From positions 14,694,001 through 14,758,000 of the forward strand of contig OU612073.1 in NCBI GenBank assembly GCA_914767715.1: a stretch of DNA of 64,000 bases, written 5' to 3'. The position numbers were made by a program, and so were the translations under genes. A model generated the notes under the pieces. That model saw only the letters and a program-made list of their open reading frames with translations. It was not told where the DNA came from and ran no database searches. Positions within the stretch are counted from its first letter, which is position 1. Every line of letters starts with the position of its first letter. Shown one piece after another: positions 49,112-61,872 of this stretch. Origin of the DNA: Membranipora membranacea (lineage: Eukaryota > Bryozoa > Gymnolaemata > Cheilostomatida > Membraniporidae).

Positions 49112-52100
49112 ATGCTGGACATACCGAGGATATGCCTACTGTTAATAGCAACTGGATGTATTTTCACAGATTTGATTGAGGCACAAGATGGTAAGAGAAT
49201 ATCTCGATTCACCTTTTGGTAATTTAGGGAGGCTACAGAGTCACCTAAAAAGATGCCAGATCAAACCGTTGTATTTATCATTGGGAAGCTCTCAGTGTTA
49301 GAATGCAAACAAACCTAGTTTCAATGACGTGGCGTAATGTTATGATTTTACATGTAATTCTACTGTTCGGGAGGTATTATATCAAACAAATAATGCTAGA
49401 CTCAAAATTCCTGGACTGTTACTGGTTTCTTATCTCCTAGCACAGACTGTTTCTAACCTCATAGGTCACAGACGGTGATCTCTTTTAGACGTCTGCCGTC
49501 CAAAATTTGCAGTTTGCTGCAACAAATCGACCATTTTTGAGAAAACTTTAATAATTTCAAGCTATTTTCACATGATTCGCTTGATAATGCCCATGACTAT
49601 TAACCTTGAATGAAAAATGATTGTTTATTTTAATCAAATTTTGGCATATCTTTTTACAGGTTACGGTCCTAATGATGAACAGAGTCAGGGGTCACTAAAT
49701 GGTAACTCAAATGGTGGCAGGAATAACGGCAATGGGAACTCAGGCACGGGAAGTAATGGCAACTTCAATGGCCAAGATAACCAAGTAGTTGACTTGACTG
49801 GTCTCAGCATAGCACAATTGGAGCAGATAAGGGATGGAGGACCAATCGACAATGGGGTGAGGGTAACTGCAGGGTTTGATGTGACAACTCAAGGGGTTTT
49901 TGTTACTTCTGATGCTGCAACTGATTTCACCACAGATGGAAGACAGGGACCAACACCTGATGGATTTATTGGTGATGAAGGCTTTACAACACAAGGCTTT
50001 GTTAACCAGCAGACAACTAATGGTTTTATTAGGACCACCAATGGTTTCTTCACTACACCAAGCATAAGGACAACGAACCAAAGATTCACTGACAGTACCT
50101 TCACTCCTCGACGGTTCTTCACCCCAGCGCCTCAGGTCACTGCTGACCCTCGACCGTGGAGAAACATCAATGTGAATGGTGGTATTGAGTCTCATGAGAG
50201 GTGGCTGCAACGTGCTCCACAAGCAGTTCAGGATCTCGTCAGAAGACAATATGGAGATAGTGGAAACAGTGGTAATCAAGGTGGGAATGTCCCCACCGTC
50301 CCCTCCAATTTTGGCGGGCAAACTCAAGTAGGAACCACAGCAGGTTTTCCTGTAGGAACCACGGCAGTCTTTCCTGTTTTCACTACAGGTTTTTCGGTTA
50401 CAGTTGTCGTAACAGCAGCACCTCGAATAAACACAACAGCCAAGAAGGTCAATAAGAAGAAAAACAAGAAGAAAAACAAGAACAACAACAAGAATAACAA
50501 TAAGAAGAACAATAAGAAGAAGAACAGCAAGAAGAATAAGTCTAACAAGAAGAACCAGGGGAAGAGAAATCAAAACAGGTGAGAATATAGATGTCTGCCT
50601 TGCTAAATCTTTCCTTAGTAATTTTATCTATCCAATCAAAACAAAACTGATTTTGTCATATTGATTAGATGACTCAGAAAAGATTTAGCAAATATAACTT
50701 GATGGATCAAAAACAAGAACTGTTTGGTCAAATTTAATTGAGCTGTTTTTGCCAAATACATATCTGCCGTAATGGCAAAAAAAAGACTGCAATAAATTTG
50801 ACCAAAACTGTTCTTTTATTAATCCAGTTTGATTTGCTTCATCTTGTCTGAGTCATCTTACCTATTCAAAAACAATAACTGCATGGTCACATTTAATAGA
50901 GCTTTTTTTGCAGTACAGCAGATAAGATATGTTTACATTGATCAATTTTGCTCTTGCTGAATGTGTTTTTATTGAGCACTATGAAATGTTTTAACTGTGA
51001 ACTCTGAGTACTTTGTGAATCACGTTGTGCGTGATATCAAATTCTATTTATTTGGGCCTAGCTTAGTTGTCCAAATAGGTTTCTATCTCAGTTTAGTCAA
51101 GTTGAGGTAGTACCTTGGAGTCGCCTCCTCTTGCCCAGATAAAGTGTAACCCTTTTACCTCGTCAGGCCACACCACAGGTCTTCTGCAAAACATTTTTTC
51201 TCTGGCAATATTTGAATGACCAAGGTTAATAATGTTTGAGAAGATGGGTGGGTGGGGTGAGGGGTGGTTGCATTTGATAATCTAAAAGACCATACAATGG
51301 TCATAATATTACACTAATCTTAGAGGTATGCTCTCATTGCCTGAACATTCCTCAGTCTGGACAGAACACATCTCCACTAAAGTTTTCAGTGTCGTTCAAA
51401 GTCTCCCCTCTTCTGTTCACAGATGTAGAAATGCAGCAAACAGGCAAGCGTGTCTCAGAAGAAACTCAAATGGGAATAAGAAGAAAAACAACACTAACTT
51501 CCTAGGAGGGTTAGGGAATGGAATACAGGCAGCAGGTAACAGGAAGCTCTCCTCTATCAACAACAACAAGAGAAGTATGTAGTAGCTACAATAGGGTTTC
51601 ATTCACAATCTTAATATATCACGAAATCTTTGTAGATCATCTGTAGGTGTTAAGTCATACTGATAGCTGTATTTTCTATGATATTCAATGTCACATATGC
51701 ACTAACCAAGTCTAGAGGAACCCTCGTATTACAACTAAACATACCTTTTGATATCATGAAAGAGGCCCAAATTTCTGTTTTCTTCTGCTTCCCTTTACCC
51801 AAATACCTCATCCCAATTTCAATTGACCACAAAAATACCCCAAAAGTCTTTGCCTCTCAACAACAGCAAAATAACACAGACCTCAAAATCAATTAGCTTG
51901 ACTGATCACATACATCACCATTGTGAATAATGCCCCATCCAGTTGACATTGTTGTTTTCAATAATTGAAATTTTCAGTTGTAAGTGTCAATGACTTGATC
52001 TTTGGAGAGTGTCCCTGCCCATTTTCAATGCATCACAAGATATTTATTCCCACAGAATCATAAATAAAAACCAAGTCTCAAAATTGATGACAATAATCAA

Positions 52101-52596
52101 GCAGACCTTTATGGTGCACATACTTGGTAGAAACAGTGACATTATTGCTTTGGAATTTGGTGTTGTATTGAATTGTGAGAAACTGAGACGCTAATGCTGC
52201 TATAAAAAATGTAAGCACATAGTCTTCTTCCCACCAGGAGACCTACAGGTGGTCTGTCCACCCAGGTGGTGAGCCAGGTGGTCCACCATACCGGACCTTG
52301 GCTTTAAGTCTGCTGTCACTCTCAACACGGGAATATTTATACCAGTTTCCTTGTTTTGCACATTTTATTTTGCATTATGCGTTCGTACAGTAGCAAAATC
52401 TATTATGTACGTTTCAGAGTCAAATGGCAATAATAGAGGAGGACTGAATGGAGTTGGTAATACTGGTTTTGGTAATGGCCTGAACAACCGAGGATCTGGA
52501 GTCAACGGAAATTTCAACGGAGGAAATAACAATGGCAACAACAATCGTGGCTCCGGACTGAATGGTAACTCTAATGGCAGAGGAAACGTATATTAG
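49112..52596 (+). CDS. P7: 442-aa secreted Asn/Gly-, Thr- and Lys-rich protein
   Basis: Four coding exons: 49112-49190, 49660-50578, 51423-51574 and 52418-52596; they add up to 443 codons with stop, every joint in frame. Exon 1 is a signal peptide (MLDIPRICLLLIATGCIFTD, LIEAQD). Exon 2 starts GYGPNDEQSQGSLNGNSNGG, has a Thr/Phe-rich middle (residues about 95-190, many TT pairs), a short WRNINVNGG...HERWLQRAP part, and a Lys/Asn tract at about 288-333. Exon 3 opens CRNAANRQACLRRNSNGNKK, parallel to exon C of P6 and spliced in the same phase. Exon 4 is Asn/Gly repeats ending GLNGNSNGRGNVY. Both internal donors contain an in-frame stop (AGG TGA; AGT ATG TAG), so unspliced forms would end early. 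A polyadenylation signal is at 52980-52985. Function unknown; composition suggests an extracellular matrix, mucin-like or cationic binding protein. Confidence 0.68.
50660..50930. repeat. Intronic palindromic repeat
   Basis: In P7 intron 2, an arm of about 95 bp starting GATGACTCAGA (about 50667) is followed by its imperfect reverse complement ending TCTGAGTCATC (about 50859). A partial third copy runs to about 50930. It looks like a fold-back MITE. The rest of the intron, 50930-51420, shows nothing that I recognise. Confidence 0.5.
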
Positions 52597-52599
52597 ATT

Positions 52600-53575
52600 A
52601 GGAAAAAAGGTACATCAACAAACATACTTTGTGACATCATCTGCTGGAATATCTGTCAAATTTCAGCACACAAATTCTCTGAGCGGAAGAAAACTGCAAC
52701 AGGAGATTGCCTGTCGGATTAAGATCAGATCATCAGATTGACATATATCAAGATTTCATTGATAGTAAAAATAGTTGATTATATGAGCAGGATAAGCACT
52801 TTTGATTCAGGGTACCTATTGACACATATCCTCAAACAGACATTAATATCGGACATTTTATATTGGAGATTTAATATGAAAAGAAATTTGCTGAGTCATT
52901 ATGACTAAGTTTTGCAGCTTGACTGTTTTTGTCTTTCGAAGCACTTAATTTCACACATTCCTTTTGGTAATATGAATTTAATAAAGAGATCTAATACATA
53001 TTTACATTTACGTTAAGATATCAGAATATTTTATATTGCTCGTATACTCTTATATGAACACATTGTTTGAGCAAAAGTATTGTGAACTAAGAATGCGGAT
53101 CCTTCTAAATGTCTGTGACCTTTCAATCAAATCAGTGAATCAGCTTATTGAGCTTAACATGGGTTTCACTCATTTTTCAATGAGAGATTTGTCTATATTT
53201 ATACCACATGGTCACACTAAGTAGCTAGCTGGACATTGGGCTCAATTTTGTTTTACAAAGTCAATCTAAATTAAGTGCTATGACAAAAATAATGTGCAAA
53301 ATAACGAACACGGATGTCAGTACAGCTTTTTGCCCCTTTTAATTTCAATAACAGATTGCTTCACATGTTCAATTTTGCAATTTCTAGCAGCAATTTAATT
53401 GAGGAGTCTTTTTGCCAACCATTGACGACAATAATCTCCTGACGCACAGCCATAAATTTGATAATTGTAACTAAGCAACCAAACAATATGCAAAAACCAG
53501 ATTAATTATTAATTACTGTCACAGTCTCATGTTTTAGTAAGACCAATATGATGGGAGTACCTAGAATGTACACCC
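52600..53575. other. Spacer between P7 and P8
   Basis: Contains the P7 polyadenylation signal (52980-52985). The open frame at 53036-53224 has no family traits and is probably chance. Confidence 0.4.
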
Positions 53576-53580
53576 TTTAT

Positions 53581-53638
53581 TATATAAGCACATAGGGTGC
53601 TGAAGGTTGGGTACAGTCGAGGAGAGCATATTCAGCTG
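53581..53638 (+). promoter_or_regulatory. P8 TATA box and non-coding exon 1
   Basis: TATATAAGC at 53581-53589, then a candidate leader exon from about 53611 to 53638 ending CAGCTG/GTAAGT. No CRE or palindrome like that of the 1-46 kb genes is present, so P8 is probably controlled differently. Confidence 0.55.
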
Positions 53639-54042
53639 GTAAGTCAATCACAGATAAAAGATTTTCCAGGGGGATGGGTGGTGTCTTTCAATTATCATGA
53701 GCAAGGTGTCCGGGTAAATTCTTGAAGACATTTTGTTAAAGATACACGCTTTTCTGGTCTCTTAATAGAGCAGATTAGTTCCCAAATTGTTCAATTCCAA
53801 CAAGGAGTCAGTCAGCAAGGAGAATTTACATAGGAATTGCGGCGGTTTTCAATAGAAAGGATCACGGTAAAAAATTGACAAACACTGCTAATCTTATAGT
53901 AAAAATAGCAGAGAGTCCATATATTGTACATTATATATCTGTTCTATACTATAGATATAAACATAAAATGCATTTACAACATAGAAAAATACTTCACTTT
54001 ATGACTGATATGAACTCGTAGTCTCAAGAAATCAAATGAAGT

Positions 54043-54427
54043 TTAAAGGGCAACCAAGGTTTCGCAGCAATGCATTAATGGGTAGCAAATAATGTGCTGG
54101 GCAGCATCAGCTTTGTGCATTACGCGATGCAAAACTCAAAGTAGTTGCTGACTCTAAGCTGGGTAACACTTCAGTTTAGGGGAGGTTCCAAGACTTTGCT
54201 GTAATAATTATAGAGCACAGGCTAAATAATAACAGGAACAGGAAACTGCTATGTGGTATTCTCTTTTAGCTGAGTTTGAGTACCTGATGGAAGAAATGTT
54301 TCACAAGAATTCTGGCTGAATAATCATCCGAATTATATTTTGTCTTTTTCCCCATGCAGAAGGTGCAATCTGCTATTAATCAATGGCCATCAATGAGAAG
54401 TTGTTTGAAACCTTGGTTGCCCTTTAA
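54043..54427 (+). mobile_element. TTAA-flanked MITE, copy 1 (P8 intron 1)
   Basis: 385 bp with inverted ends TTAAAGGGCAACCAAGG and CCTTGGTTGCCCTTTAA. TTAA at both edges is the target type of piggyBac-like elements. No transposase. It lies between the P8 leader exon and its signal exon. Confidence 0.75.
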
Positions 54428-54634
54428 GCACCCTATTGTACTGGTAAGAACCTGGTGATATCTTTTTGCTAAGTTAGCATGTGGAAGTCGATCTAGGATA
54501 AACCAAGGAGTTCTCTGTAACTCCCTGGATAAACCCACACCCAAACGTGAGCCATGATTCTAAATCAAACAATACTTTTGAGTCATAAAATATTCCAGCA
54601 GTCTGTTTCATTTTCAGGAGAAGATTAAATAAAG

Positions 54635-55474
54635 ATGACAAATTCATTTACAATCATGAACACAATGATAGTTACCATAGCGATAGGGCTTCTTATCTGC
54701 AAAACATATGGATTTGGAGGTAAGTTTAACCAATGTCAGGTTTCGTTTTTCCAGTAGTCTAACGACTAGAAACAAGGAAATTCTTAGTCAGCAGGAAATA
54801 TACTTGAATTTTCAAGTAACTGTGAACAGGCAATGCTGAACAATCGTAAGCGTTTAGAAGATGCTTCACACAGTATATGTAAATGTAAATTTGATCAGAA
54901 ACCTATTCTTCGCTATTGCTGGCACATCGACAGGCACTCCCAATAACAGTTATTTTATCTCTGTGTCTGAAATTTTCGTCCTGATGTAGCCTTGATGACA
55001 ATGAGTATAAGTTGTCGACTCCGCAAATGCAACATACCCTTACACAAGTTTGAAAAAAGCCACAGGCTTGTATGCTGTTAACAGAATTTTATTTTTCATC
55101 CAGATTACAACTATGACTACAGCTACGACTTTACCAACTTTTACGATAACAGAGGAGGATTCAGCAGCCAAAACAAGGGGAACAAGAATCAAGGTGGCAG
55201 GAACAATGCGTTTGATTACTCTGCCGCCTTTTCGGGAAAAAAAGGAGGAAGCAGCTCTGGCAACAGCAATCCATTCGCATTTGACATTGCATCACTTGGC
55301 CTTAGTAGCTTTGGAAGCACTCAGTTTGGAGGTCAAAATACAAATGGCCAAAACAACATTGGCGGAGGTATCAACGGTCAAAATAACGGTGGGTCTAACA
55401 ACGGGAACAATAACAAGGGCGGTGGTACCAACGGAAACAGTAACGGACAGGGTAATATCCACAAATGGTTTTAA
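54635..55474 (+). CDS. P8: secreted Tyr/Phe- and Asn/Gly-rich protein
   Basis: Coding exons are 54635-54719 and 55104-55474, 151 aa. Exon 1 again carries exactly 85 coding nt and ends in phase 1, as in the Pro-rich genes: MTNSFTIMNTMIVTIAIGLL, ICKTYGFG; an inner ATG at 54656 is an alternative start. The leader AATAAAG/ATG also resembles theirs. The mature part opens DYNYDYSYDFTNFYDN, has Gly/Ser/Lys-rich sequence, then repeats such as GGGINGQNNGGSNNGNNN and GTNGNSNGQG, and ends NIHKWF. It has no Cys. A longer open frame over the same exon in another phase is a shadow: it lacks the splice-consistent start and the family repeats. Probably an extracellular structural or binding protein. Confidence 0.7.
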
Positions 55475-56162
55475 GCAGCACAGACATTAACAAGTAACTT
55501 CCAAATATTCTCCATATGAAGTGTCTAACTGTGGAACAATGCCAAAAGAAGTACTCTCAGCCGAATATCCTGTATAAAAAAACACCTGAATTTCATTATC
55601 TGCTCATGTATTCCCTAATTTAACGTTCATATGGTTCAAAACTTAGTTTTTTAGATGATTTTTTAATGCCATGATTAAATTACAAATGCATTTACTTTTT
55701 TGTGCAACGTGTATTTCTGCAGGGTTTTTTTTTTACTTTTAATTGTATCAAAGTAATGATTTATCAATCTCAACTCTTCACCATGTACCTGCACATATAA
55801 CGTTAAATTTTGCGTTCTCAGATAATGTTTTTTTTCAATATCTGATTCGCTTATTGTTCCACAACTTGTGAGGTTGGAAGTGGAAAATGACTATATCTGC
55901 TACTCCTTTCCATTATAATATTATCATTATGTACACTTGTGCATTTGTATGTTTTAGATGTCAATTATATATGCCATTATCGAATCTCTACCTAAACTCT
56001 GACCTGTATCTAATACATTTTATGTTAATACTATTTTCCAATATCATTACCAACTAAAAAACAATTTTTATGTCATAATTTGTACTTAGGCCCTATCTCT
56101 TGACCATAGGCATTAAAACTGTAAAGTATCAAACGATGAGTTCAGTTTATAAACAAGTTTCC

Positions 56163-56537
56163 TAAAGGGCAACCAAGGTTTCTAATAACTTATCATTGAT
56201 TAATAGCAGATTGCACCTTTTTTCATAGGGAAAAAGACAAAATATAATTCGGATGATTATCCAGCCAGAATTCTTGTGAAACATTTCTTCCATCCCGTAC
56301 TCAAACTCCGCTAAAAGAGAATACCACAGAGCAGTTTCCTGTTCCTGTTATTACTTAGCCTGTGCTCTATCATCATTACAGCAATGTCTTGGAACCTCCC
56401 TTAAACTGAAGTGTTACCCAGCTTAGAGACAGCAACTACTTTGAGTTTTGCATCGCGTAATGCAGAAAGCTGATGCTGCCCAGCACATTATTTACTACCA
56501 TTTAATGCATTGCTGCGAAACCTTGGTTGCCCTTTAA
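56163..56537 (-). mobile_element. TTAA-type MITE, copy 2, inverted
   Basis: Same element as 54043-54427 in the opposite orientation, ends TAAAGGGCAACCAAGG and CCTTGGTTGCCCTTTAA; the left TTAA has decayed to CTAA. The stretch 55475-56160, between P8 and this element, has no gene. Confidence 0.7.
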
Positions 56538-56554
56538 ATGACACATCTATAACT

Positions 56555-56768
56555 TTAAAGGGCAACCAAGGTTTCAAACAACTTCTCATTGATGGCCATT
56601 GATTAATAGCAGATTGCACCTTCTGCATGGGGAAAAAGACAAAATATAATCCGGATGATTATTCAGCCAGAATTCTTGTGAAACATTTCTTCCATCAGGT
56701 ACTCAAACTCAGCTAAAAGAGAATACCACATAGCAGTTTCCTGTTCCTGTTATTTATCTTTGGTTGCC
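56555..56768 (-). mobile_element. TTAA-type MITE, copy 3, truncated
   Basis: Begins TTAAAGGGCAACCAAGG only 18 bp after copy 2 and matches its first 200 bp, then jumps to a partial end TTTGGTTGCC. The middle and most of the right end are deleted. Confidence 0.6.
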
Positions 56769-56769
56769 A

Positions 56770-59700
56770 TTCTGAAAGGATTAGTGTGATCTCAATTGAA
56801 TATTGAATAACGCGCTCTTCATGCGCAAAACTTAATCAACTACAATTAAAATAATATGTCAAAGATAACTGGATATGCTGCTAATTTACAAATATTGACA
56901 ATCTTTGACAAGTTTTAAGATCCTCGATAGCAGTCCAAGTAATCTTTCATGAATGCAGCGAAACTTGCAAAAAATAAAGGAATGTATCCAGATGACTGAC
57001 CAGAAATGGTTAGCGTGCCGTCATAGGTGAATCCCATATAATTCTCAATGATCATAATATGCCCTATGCAGTGGGCGATGAAAACTGCAACAAAAAATTA
57101 TTTTTGGGAATATCAACATATCTGATGCAAGGAAACATTTCGATTTGGCCTAGCAAGAAAAATTTGCCTTCAGCAGGTTACAATTCTCTTTGTCAGAGAT
57201 AAGAATCTGTCAGTTTAGACTTCATGGTTCTATCATGGTTTAGGTTGGGCTATCACTTTACACCTGGGAAAAGTCGGAGGATTGATTTTAGATTAATAGA
57301 AAGTGTCACAGGGAAATCTGATAATATCTTACGTGGGTGTCAGTGGAATGTGTGCACAACATTCAACCGTATTATTAGTGACTAATCTGTCCATAAATCC
57401 AAATAACAATCACAGTTCTACTGTACTTATTTGGATCGATCAACCTGTCATTTTAAGTAAAATTTATGATGTAGATTTTAAATCTGAATTACTTATGAAA
57501 CCTAAAAATTGCTATGGTCAATATACTAGTGTGAAACTTGAGTAATCCCATTTTACAGTACTCAAGACTAGACCTAGCTGACAAGATAATAGGGATTGGT
57601 GACAAGAAAGATCTGCAAATTTACAGCCTACAAAATATAAGTGAACACTTTATTTAGGGGTTCACCCAGGGAGAGAAAGCTTCTACATATCAAGGAGGCA
57701 ATAAGAATGGTTATTCACATTCAGTGGCTTGACAGCTTTCCAAACATTTGTGATATGTTGATATTCGGGTCGGTAATTGACATTACCTGCGATTTAGACA
57801 CGTGATTATTGATGAAAAATATTGCAATGTTGTACAAAGCCAGTATTTGTTTTAGTATTTTACAGGTGTGTCTCCTTTGTCCAGTGATGTCAGTGTAACC
57901 AAAAGAGCTGAGGTGTTTTCATACTGACTGTATTTAAAATGACCTCAGGTTGCTTTGTACTTCTGATGTTGTTTGAAGGTGAGAGAGTTTCAGTCTTTTT
58001 GTGTTGAGTAAATCAAGAAATTTGCGATGTTGGCTTGATTGATAAGACTAGAATTAATTAAATACAAACATTTCACAAGGAAACTGAAGCTCTGGTGGGG
58101 TTTCCTATCTGAATATTAATGTAACAATCAACACTAACAACTCATCTGGCTGTTGCTGCATCTAGATACCGGAACTTGCCCATTCCAATTTACAAATCAT
58201 AAAGGAGCCTCTCCCAACTTACCAGAGACCAGATAAATTAACCTTGTGCTTAGCTTATAATTTATGTCGCTCATTGAGTTCACTCTCAATTGATCACCTG
58301 TCTTACTAAAATGATTGTGGGATTCATTTTTACACTGGTGTATTCATTAATACTACATATTAAAACACTTTAAAGCCTAATTTCGTAAATGCTGGCACGC
58401 TTCAGAATTCTTGAGGTTTTCTGACATTCTAGAAAACCTTATTTCAACAAGCTAAAGCTATAATGGCCTTCAATCATAAACCATATGAGATTATAAAGCC
58501 TACTATGAGATCACCTTACAAAATCCGCCTATACTTTGTTAAGTATGGTCCAATCTGCTAGATATTTCTAAAGTAAACGAAGATGAGATTCTAACAAATC
58601 AACCTACAATATTCGGACCCCATTGAAAGACAGGAACTATTGGATCCACTAGAATCAATCAATGCAGATGGGCTGAGGATCATGTGGAAAACACTTCCCC
58701 AACCTGACACAGGCTAAGCCTAAGCTTAGCTTAGGATCAGAAGTGAAATAAAGCAGCAGCCAAAATAACTCATACGCAGAATACTACTGAGGTCAAACTA
58801 TATTCTATTTATGGTAACGATTTATGTCATTAATTATGGAGGTGTGTGGTAAACTATGACGGATAAGCTCATTTACAATTAAAACCCTAAATTATCTTCC
58901 ATCTAAGATGGTCACGAATGACCAGTATAATAAGACTAACATTCTTGTCTTTAAGATGTTCAAGATTAATTGAACATTACCCACATCAGAATATAAATAG
59001 AATTAATCGTGCATTTGGCTTTGTATTATTGATTTACTGCAAATTAGACATTTTACTCTAAGGTGTCTCAAAACACAGACGATGTAATGATTTTTTGCAA
59101 TTTACAATTAGTGTTTAATTTATCATAGTCATACTCATTGCTTATAATCGACTTATTCATTTTAGGGTATTCAAAATAAGGATGTTGTAGCACAGTGCTG
59201 CGGCAAAAAATGAAGCTTGTAGAATTAACTATAAAATTAGATACAAAGAAGATTATTGTCTGCTTTCATTCTAGGATTTCAGGACGACAAGCAGAATGTT
59301 AACTATGCAAAGCTGTAATGAATTGTTAGGGATTTCTTCATGCCTGGATTTCAGAGGTCAGAATTTCAGGTAAAAGTTCAAAGCTATAAGCAATGCAATC
59401 GTATGGTAAATAAGTTTTTACTTAATTATTTTGATCAATTACCTGACACCATTTTCTCGTTTTATTGCTCAAAACAAGCAACTATTACAGCTAATGGAGA
59501 CACTATATTATATGCAATACTATAATAGGATCAAACTTAAACCAAAAAATAAAGAGAAGCTGACAAAACAATTTTGAATTTTTCTACAAAATCCTAGTTA
59601 CAATTTTAATTAAATGACATTTATTAAATAATAAATGTCATCTTGTGGGAAAAGTTGCAATCAATGCTGATGTTCACTCGTTTTTTGTGCAATAGGACTG

Positions 59701-60600
59701 TAACAGCAACTTTCAGAAAATAATGGCACAAGAAATAGTTTCTATGAAGAAAAACTCATGAATTGAATCAGAGTTTCAATTTGAGAAAGGTGTTTGTAGT
59801 TTGTTATCATGCAAATAACGAATCACCATATCCTGTTTACAAGTTCTTTCTAGATCACTGAGGATCCATGTTAATTTTAAATTCAGGCTGAGTTGTCACC
59901 TCTTGTTTCTCCCAAGAAATATGCATCTATTCCAATGTATTGACAACCCGCTGAAACTTCAAAATTATCTGCAGCCGCTTGGACCCAGACCACTTTAGAC
60001 CAAGTTGTTAATGATAATCAACCGCTCAGCCACGTCAGCTAGTTAAACAGAACCTCCGCTGTCAGTGCGAACCGGGAATATTCCAATTGTTCTACAGTGA
60101 TTTAGACCCATCAAAATAATTGGGGAATTGGGTATTTCTCGAGGACACTGCCACCATATACATAGCTCATGTATCAGGGACTGTTCAATTGCCAACTTAA
60201 CAGCAAAATACCTGACAATTTACTGTTTTAAAATTAAAATTTACCGTTTCGGTTGTCACTGATCATAGCTTAGCTTCTTAAATGCCCCACCTATTTACTG
60301 TAACTTGTAACTCATACATCAAGGGCAGATGAGCTTTGTTTCACTATTGCATATCACTGAACTGCAGTCGCAAGTACCATTTTCGAGGAGAAAATAAATT
60401 TCTTAATCACACACAAAAGTGCTTTGAAGAACCATCCTGTCTGCACAGGAAATTCCAACAGCTTTTGACACTGCACAGTCGTCAATCTTTTAAAATTTTG
60501 TCAATTATCAGTCTCTACTTCACAAACAAAAGTGATAGTTTTACAATGAACTCTGCTGGAGATGCTGTTGAATAGACTAAAACAAAAGTGTCAATAGATG
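56770..60600. other. Long spacer, no gene supported
   Basis: Only short frames occur, for example 57303-57545 and 59340-59525, without signal sequence, family motifs or obvious splice partners. I recognise no exon, RNA gene or element here. Confidence 0.4.
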
Positions 60601-60884
60601 GAAAAACGCCCCATCCATACCCTTGACAGCACAACTTAACTTCAAGTGATCAGAGGCTTCCTGTGAAATGCATTTTACTTCCCCTAATTATTTCTTTGAT
60701 AGGGCTAGATATGACTGAATATTCGTTCAAAGGAACCATTCAATAAAGACCAAACAACAAATAGACATCAGACCATCAGGACACAATGGGGAAGTTGTAC
60801 TGCAACTACTCTCTTTCTTACGACCTGCATCATAAACAAAGAAGACTCAAAAGAAAAATATAAGAAATTATAAATGTATGAGGA

Positions 60885-61050
60885 TACTCAGTTGGCTAGT
60901 TAACTGCCTGCCATCACACAACTGTCAAAGGTCTTGGGTTTTAATCTCATTGAATAATGCTGACTAAAAACTATGTCGATGCCCAGGAGTGCTATTGAGG
61001 GCAACATGGCGCCAAAATGCCGACCTTCGACCTTGATAGCACTAAATATA
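60885..61050 (+). repeat. tRNA-like repeat upstream of P9
   Basis: A diverged copy of the plus arm at 14505-14690: CTCAGTTGGCTAGTTAACTG, then CTTGGGTTTTAATCTC in B-box position. The preceding GACAGCACAACTTAAC near 60626 also matches the flank of the older copies (near 14237). P9 therefore keeps the same distal upstream layout as the 1-46 kb genes. Confidence 0.5.
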
Positions 61051-61522
61051 AAGTCACTTTCAATAAATTCTCAATCTTTAAACTTTGACTGTCACCAAAT
61101 AGGTACATTAACCCAATAATATGACGTATCCTTGGAATAATTGATCTTTTTCATTTTTATTCATTGACTGTGCACTAAATAGTGTTACTTGTGAGACCAT
61201 TAAACCATTGATACCTACATATTATGACGGTACTCCAAGGGAAGAGGAGGAAGGTGAAGAGGGACCTGGAATTTTTGAGCATTCCGATATTCCAAATAGG
61301 ATTAGATATTTTGGTTATATTTCAGCATATTGAAAATACAGAAGTAGAAGTAACTCCGTTGTTTTTATTTGGCCAGAAAGCAGACTGCTGCACTAAAGTA
61401 TTTCTGATTAGGAAATAAGGTTTTTAGAGGATATTGCAAGTTAACTCATATCTATGATCTCATTAAAAACTTTTTTATCTATGTTTTTGTCCAAAGATTA
61501 ATTCATGATGTAAGCAACTTAG

Positions 61523-61872
61523 TGACGTCAGAATAGTTCACCCTGAAAGAATAAAATCAACATTATACTTTTTTTAAATTTTCTCTGCATATCCTGTTGC
61601 AATAATTTCAAACAGCATTACGCCTTTGTTAAAATTTATTTTTTGCCTTATAAGCTGATTTCTTAATCTTTAGCCAAACACATAAATGTGATATATGTGA
61701 TTTTCTGATTAGACAATAGGGCAAAACAGTTATCCAAGTTTGTACTATCACAGATGCTGAAGGTCTTGTTGGTAATTAAGAGCAATTAAATGTGCAAGTA
61801 TTATATAAATCCTCGGCTGTTGGTTCAATGAGACACAAATAAGCTGATACTGAAACCTAACACACTAAATTG
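61523..61872 (+). promoter_or_regulatory. P9 promoter and non-coding exon 1
   Basis: TGACGTCA at 61523-61530, TTTCTTAATCTTTAGC from about 61659, CACATAAATGTG at 61679-61690, a weakened CCAAT (CTGATTAG), TATATAAAT at 61802-61810 and leader exon ending at 61872 before GTAAGT. It is the same module as at M3, M4 and P6. Confidence 0.75.

Noticed and set aside
49740-50573. 277-aa open frame on minus opposite P7 exon 2
   Set aside because: It is the antisense of a low-complexity Asn/Lys/Thr exon; the plus strand has a signal exon, in-frame splicing and family motifs.
55050-55490. 146-aa plus-strand frame over the P8 exon
   Set aside because: It lies in the wrong phase. The spliced frame from 55104 gives the Tyr-rich and Asn/Gly repeats shared with P9.
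57303-57545. 80-aa frame as an isolated gene
   Set aside because: No promoter, no recognisable domain and no neighbours with matching splice phase.
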